Of a stretch of 64,000 nucleotides of DNA, positions 61,245 through 64,000 are shown in pieces. The stretch comes from Pseudomonas sp. MYb327 (GTDB lineage Bacteria > Pseudomonadota > Gammaproteobacteria > Pseudomonadales > Pseudomonadaceae), in assembly GCF_040438925.1 (NCBI RefSeq), contig NZ_CP159258.1, positions 1,502,001-1,566,000 on the forward strand. The letters are read 5' to 3'. The stretch's first letter is position 1, and each line of letters opens with the position of its first letter. Made by a program: the position numbers and the translations under genes. The notes below the pieces were generated by a model that had not been told where the DNA came from, ran no database searches, and was given only the letters and a program-made list of their open reading frames with translations.

Positions 61245-62900
61245 GTGACAGACGACCTCTCGCAAACCCTCTACTACGATCCCGCGTCGGTGGCCGGCAA
61301 AGCGCCGCCAATCAACGACGAGACCGATATTCTCATCGTCGGCGCGGGCCCGGCGGGCCTTGCTGCTGCACTGACCGCCGCTGGCCACGGCCTGCGCGTG
61401 ACCCTGGTGGATGAGAATCCGGTGCCTCTCGAAACCATGGGCGAAGAAGTGCCTCTGCATTTCGGCGGACGCATGGGCGCAGCGGTGGCCAATCACAACA
61501 GCGTGCTGCAGACCCTGCTCGACGCCCGGCCGGAAATCGCCGAAGCGCTCGAGGCCGGTGTCGACGTGCGGCTCGGCACGGCGGTCTGGGGCCTGTTTCC
61601 TCAGCAACGCACCACGGCATGGATCGAGGGGGCGGTGGCGGGTCTCGCCGATGCCGAAAACGCCTGGCTGCTGCGCTTCAAACAGGTGATCGTCGCTGCC
61701 GGAAGGCGCGACATGGGCCTGGCCTTTGACGGCTGGCATCGCCCTGGCGTCATGGGTGTCAGTGCCGCACATCGGCTGGCGACGGTTTACGGCGCACTGG
61801 AATGCCAACGCGCGGTGCTGATCGGCAGCGACACGCAAGCGCTGGCGACGGCCCATGCGCTGGTCAGCAAAGGCGTGCACATCGCTGCAATCATCGAACA
61901 GGCCGCACAGGTGAGCGGCGATTCGACGCTGCTCGGTCTGTTGGTCGAGCAGGGCGCTCGGGTGTTGACCGGGCATGTGATTCGTGAGGCGGACGGGGAT
62001 GCGTTTGGCGTCAAACGGGTGATCGCGGTCGCCGTCGACACGGTGGGTCGCCCCGTTGATGGGGCGCTGGTCGAAATCGAATGCGACACGGTGTTGCTGG
62101 GGGTGGCCGCCATTCCCGCGATCGAACTGGTCGAGGCGGCAGGGTGCAACACGTCATTTCAGGCCGACCGTGGCGGCCACGTCAGCGACGCGGATCTGAC
62201 GCAGCGCACGTCATTGCCATTCGTCCTGGTGGCCGGTGACTGCGCCGGTGTCTGGGCATCGAAAAGTCTCGACGACAATGTTGCTCGCTGTGAAGGGCGC
62301 ATCGCCGCACAAACCGCGCTAGACGCATTGGGTGTCGATATTGCCCTGGATGACAGCGTGCCGACACCCGACGAACCTCCCATCGATATCGCCGCCAATC
62401 GCACGGCGTGGGTGCGTGGATCCACCCTGCATGCTCAAAACGAACCTTTCGTGTGCCTGTGCGAAGAGGTCACGGCCAGCGAAATCCTGGGGCAACAGCC
62501 GCCGCGTTATCTCGACTGGACGCCCACCGATGCGGCGTTGAAAAACGGCCTGCAAAATGCCGCGCCCAACCCCGATGTCACCAAGCGCCTGACCCGGGCC
62601 TGCATGGGACCTTGCCAGGGGCGGCGTTGCCGCGAACAGGTCGCGACCTTGCTTGGCATCGGCGCCGGCCTGAGTGTCGAGGCCATTGCGCTTGCTTCCT
62701 ATCGTCCGCCGGTGCGCCCGCTGTCCCTGCAGCAGGCGGGACAGATCGAGGAAACGCCGCAGATGCGCAGCCGCTGGGATGCCTGGTTCGACATGCCGTC
62801 GCAGTGGACGCCGTTCTGGCTGTGCTCCGGGCAGCAAACTGTCGCCACGCGCCCGCAAGACGCCGTCCGTCCCATCCACCCATCGCATAACGAGGGCTGA
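61245..62900 (+). CDS. FAD/NAD(P)-dependent oxidoreductase with [2Fe-2S] domain (HcnB/OoxA-like alpha subunit)
   Basis: 551 residues from the GTG at 61245, behind a strong GGGGGAAA at 61233-61240; a TTG at 61212 is less likely. FAD motif ILIVGAGPAGLAAALTAAG, then a Rossmann region, then a BFD-like [2Fe-2S] domain with Cys404, Cys406, Cys453, Cys457 and Cys462 (CLCEE ... CMGPCQGRRC). The layout matches the alpha subunits of opine, D-hydroxyproline and HCN-synthase dehydrogenases. Its usual partners are a DAO-type beta subunit (next gene) and a small ferredoxin-like subunit, not seen here. Confidence 0.88.
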   Translation: MTDDLSQTLYYDPASVAGKAPPINDETDILIVGAGPAGLAAALTAAGHGLRVTLVDENPVPLETMGEEVPLHFGGRMGAAVANHNSVLQTLLDARPEIAEALEAGVDVRLGTAVWGLFPQQRTTAWIEGAVAGLADAENAWLLRFKQVIVAAGRRDMGLAFDGWHRPGVMGVSAAHRLATVYGALECQRAVLIGSDTQALATAHALVSKGVHIAAIIEQAAQVSGDSTLLGLLVEQGARVLTGHVIREADGDAFGVKRVIAVAVDTVGRPVDGALVEIECDTVLLGVAAIPAIELVEAAGCNTSFQADRGGHVSDADLTQRTSLPFVLVAGDCAGVWASKSLDDNVARCEGRIAAQTALDALGVDIALDDSVPTPDEPPIDIAANRTAWVRGSTLHAQNEPFVCLCEEVTASEILGQQPPRYLDWTPTDAALKNGLQNAAPNPDVTKRLTRACMGPCQGRRCREQVATLLGIGAGLSVEAIALASYRPPVRPLSLQQAGQIEETPQMRSRWDAWFDMPSQWTPFWLCSGQQTVATRPQDAVRPIHPSHNEG

Positions 62901-62904
62901 CACC

Positions 62905-64000
62905 ATGCACGCAGTCAAGAAGTCGTCCACCCATGCCTCTGTGGTAATCGTGGGTGGCGGTGTGACCGGATTGAGCGCGGCCTGGTGGCTGGCGCGCGAT
63001 GGCGTCGATGTGCTCGTGCTCGAAGCCGGCCTGATTGGCTGGGGCGCCTCGGGCCGCAACGGCGGCGGATGCTCGCATCACCACAGTCCGTTGTTTGTCG
63101 AAGAGCAGCGGCTGTGGCCGATGATGGACGAACTGCTCGGTTATCCGACCGAATATCGTCGGGACCGCATCAGTATCGACCTCACCGAACATCAGGTTTC
63201 GCTGGATAAAAAAGTCGTGGCTGAATGCGCGCACTACGGCTTGCGCGTCGACCTGCTGGACCCGCAAGAGGTGCGTGAACGGGTGCCGTTTGCCGGCGAA
63301 AACGTGCTGGCCGGCTTCTACTACCACTTCGGCGGCCACGCCAATCCGCATCGCACATTGCAAGCGTATGCCTGGGCGCTGAAGAATCTTGGCGGACGCA
63401 TTTTCGAGCACTCGCCTGTGGTTGGCATCGAACGACAAGGCGAACGCGTGACGAGCGTGCGCACCGCTCAAGGCCTGATCAGCTGCGACCATTTGGTGAT
63501 TGCCGCAGGTCCGCATACCGGTGAACTGGCGGCGCAACTGGGCGTGGAAATCCCACTTGTCACCGCGCGGGCCGAAATGATCGTCACCGAGCCACTGCCT
63601 TTGCTCGAAGTCGGCGGGGTGGATGGCAACGGTTTGTATGGCCGGCAAACCCTGCGCGGCAATCTGGCCTATGGCGGCGGTCCGCACGAATGGGTTGAAC
63701 TCGCAGACCTGCGCGGAACACGTGCGCAGTCGACGCCATTGCAATGCAACATCGCCAAACGACTCGCCGAGCTGTTCCCCAAGGTTGCGCACAAACGGGT
63801 GATTCGCAGTTGGGCCGGGTTCATCGAAAACACGCCCGACGGTCGGCCCGTCATTGATCGACCGGCCACGCTGGATAACGTTACCGTCGCAACGATGTCC
63901 GGTGTCGGCTTCGGGCTGTCGCCGGCCAGCGGTCATGCGATTCGCGATCTTGTCGTCGATGGGACGTGCAGTTTCGCTGACTTGTCGACGTTTTCGCTGA
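62905..64000 (+). CDS. FAD-dependent oxidoreductase (DAO family, HcnC/OoxB-like beta subunit), 3' end outside the window
   Basis: The first 365 residues are visible; the frame runs off at base 64000 without a stop. FAD motif ASVVIVGGGVTGLSAAWWLA and the ASGRNGGG flavin site are clear, as is the late SWAGFIENTPDGRPVID and SGVGFGLSPASGHAI. It starts four bp after the alpha-subunit stop. It is probably the catalytic beta subunit of the heteromeric dehydrogenase. The reaction is oxidation of an amine or opine; the substrate is unknown. Confidence 0.85.
   Translation, partial: MHAVKKSSTHASVVIVGGGVTGLSAAWWLARDGVDVLVLEAGLIGWGASGRNGGGCSHHHSPLFVEEQRLWPMMDELLGYPTEYRRDRISIDLTEHQVSLDKKVVAECAHYGLRVDLLDPQEVRERVPFAGENVLAGFYYHFGGHANPHRTLQAYAWALKNLGGRIFEHSPVVGIERQGERVTSVRTAQGLISCDHLVIAAGPHTGELAAQLGVEIPLVTARAEMIVTEPLPLLEVGGVDGNGLYGRQTLRGNLAYGGGPHEWVELADLRGTRAQSTPLQCNIAKRLAELFPKVAHKRVIRSWAGFIENTPDGRPVIDRPATLDNVTVATMSGVGFGLSPASGHAIRDLVVDGTCSFADLSTFSL

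Overview
The window reads as chromosomal DNA of a Pseudomonas of the fluorescens complex. The base composition is high in GC. The gene content is typical of that group: catR-catBCA and benR-benABCD, cstA with its small partner, ppnN, azlCD, and DUF3087 and DUF2784 proteins. Pseudomonas-type REP sequences (core like GTAGGAGC..GCTTGCC..GCGATGG) sit in more than a dozen intergenic gaps. The species cannot be fixed from sequence reading alone. I see no rRNA, tRNA, prophage, insertion sequence or CRISPR array.

Layout. 1-3197: a Mrp/Mnh-type cation/proton antiporter operon on the minus strand (mnhC cut by the window edge). 3472-5055: a DMT transporter divergent from an XRE-cupin regulator. 5157-7523: a sulfur/flavin monooxygenase locus behind a sigma-54-like promoter. 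Only the monooxygenase is intact; the acyl-CoA-dehydrogenase-like gene has lost its centre, and only the 3' end of an ABC ATPase gene survives, beginning at a REP element. 7538-10766: an FAD/NAD(P) protein, two small secreted proteins that share a C-terminal motif, and an orphan OmpR-type regulator. 11013-18777: ppnN, DUF3087, a diguanylate cyclase, a LysR regulator, DUF2784, azlCD, two small genes and an HMCES/YedK-like protein. 18830-19553: a tandem array of 109-bp REP pairs. 19599-22795: a sulfonate-type ABC permease and binding protein with no ATPase, then a polysaccharide deacetylase.

22815-31289 is the core catabolic block: benzoate to cis-diol (benABC), to catechol (benD), to cis,cis-muconate (catA), to muconolactone (catB), to the enol-lactone (catC). 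It carries both regulators and recognisable binding sites for them (a CatR-type palindrome and two BenR/XylS-type direct repeats). 31299-35267: small genes, a Rrf2 regulator and an NDH-2-like flavoprotein. 35489-38728: a putative glutamylated-amine catabolic operon (FAD oxidase, XRE-cupin regulator, glutamine-synthetase-like ligase) behind a two-site dyad. 39113-40438: a molbindin and an orphan binding protein.

40520-45191: a two-component system next to cstA and its YbdD-type partner, with a 26-bp perfect palindrome in the cstA upstream region. 45379-49779: a GGDEF protein, aldehyde dehydrogenase, cysteine hydrolase, HxlR regulator and a small lipoprotein. 49797-54522: a LacI-regulated sugar/polyol operon (oxidoreductase, TIM-barrel isomerase, MFS permease) with a perfect 18-bp operator. 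54567-58771: a three-gene multicopper oxidase/outer-membrane barrel/SCO operon and two small envelope proteins. 58851-64000: a LysR regulator divergent from three flavin oxidoreductases that resemble opine or D-amino-acid dehydrogenase systems; the last is cut by the window edge.

The most unusual items are the pair of small secreted proteins beside the orphan regulator, the REP-pair array standing where an ABC ATPase might be expected, the decayed sulfur locus, the nested palindromes upstream of cstA, and an unexplained terminator that may end a small RNA at 38730-38920.
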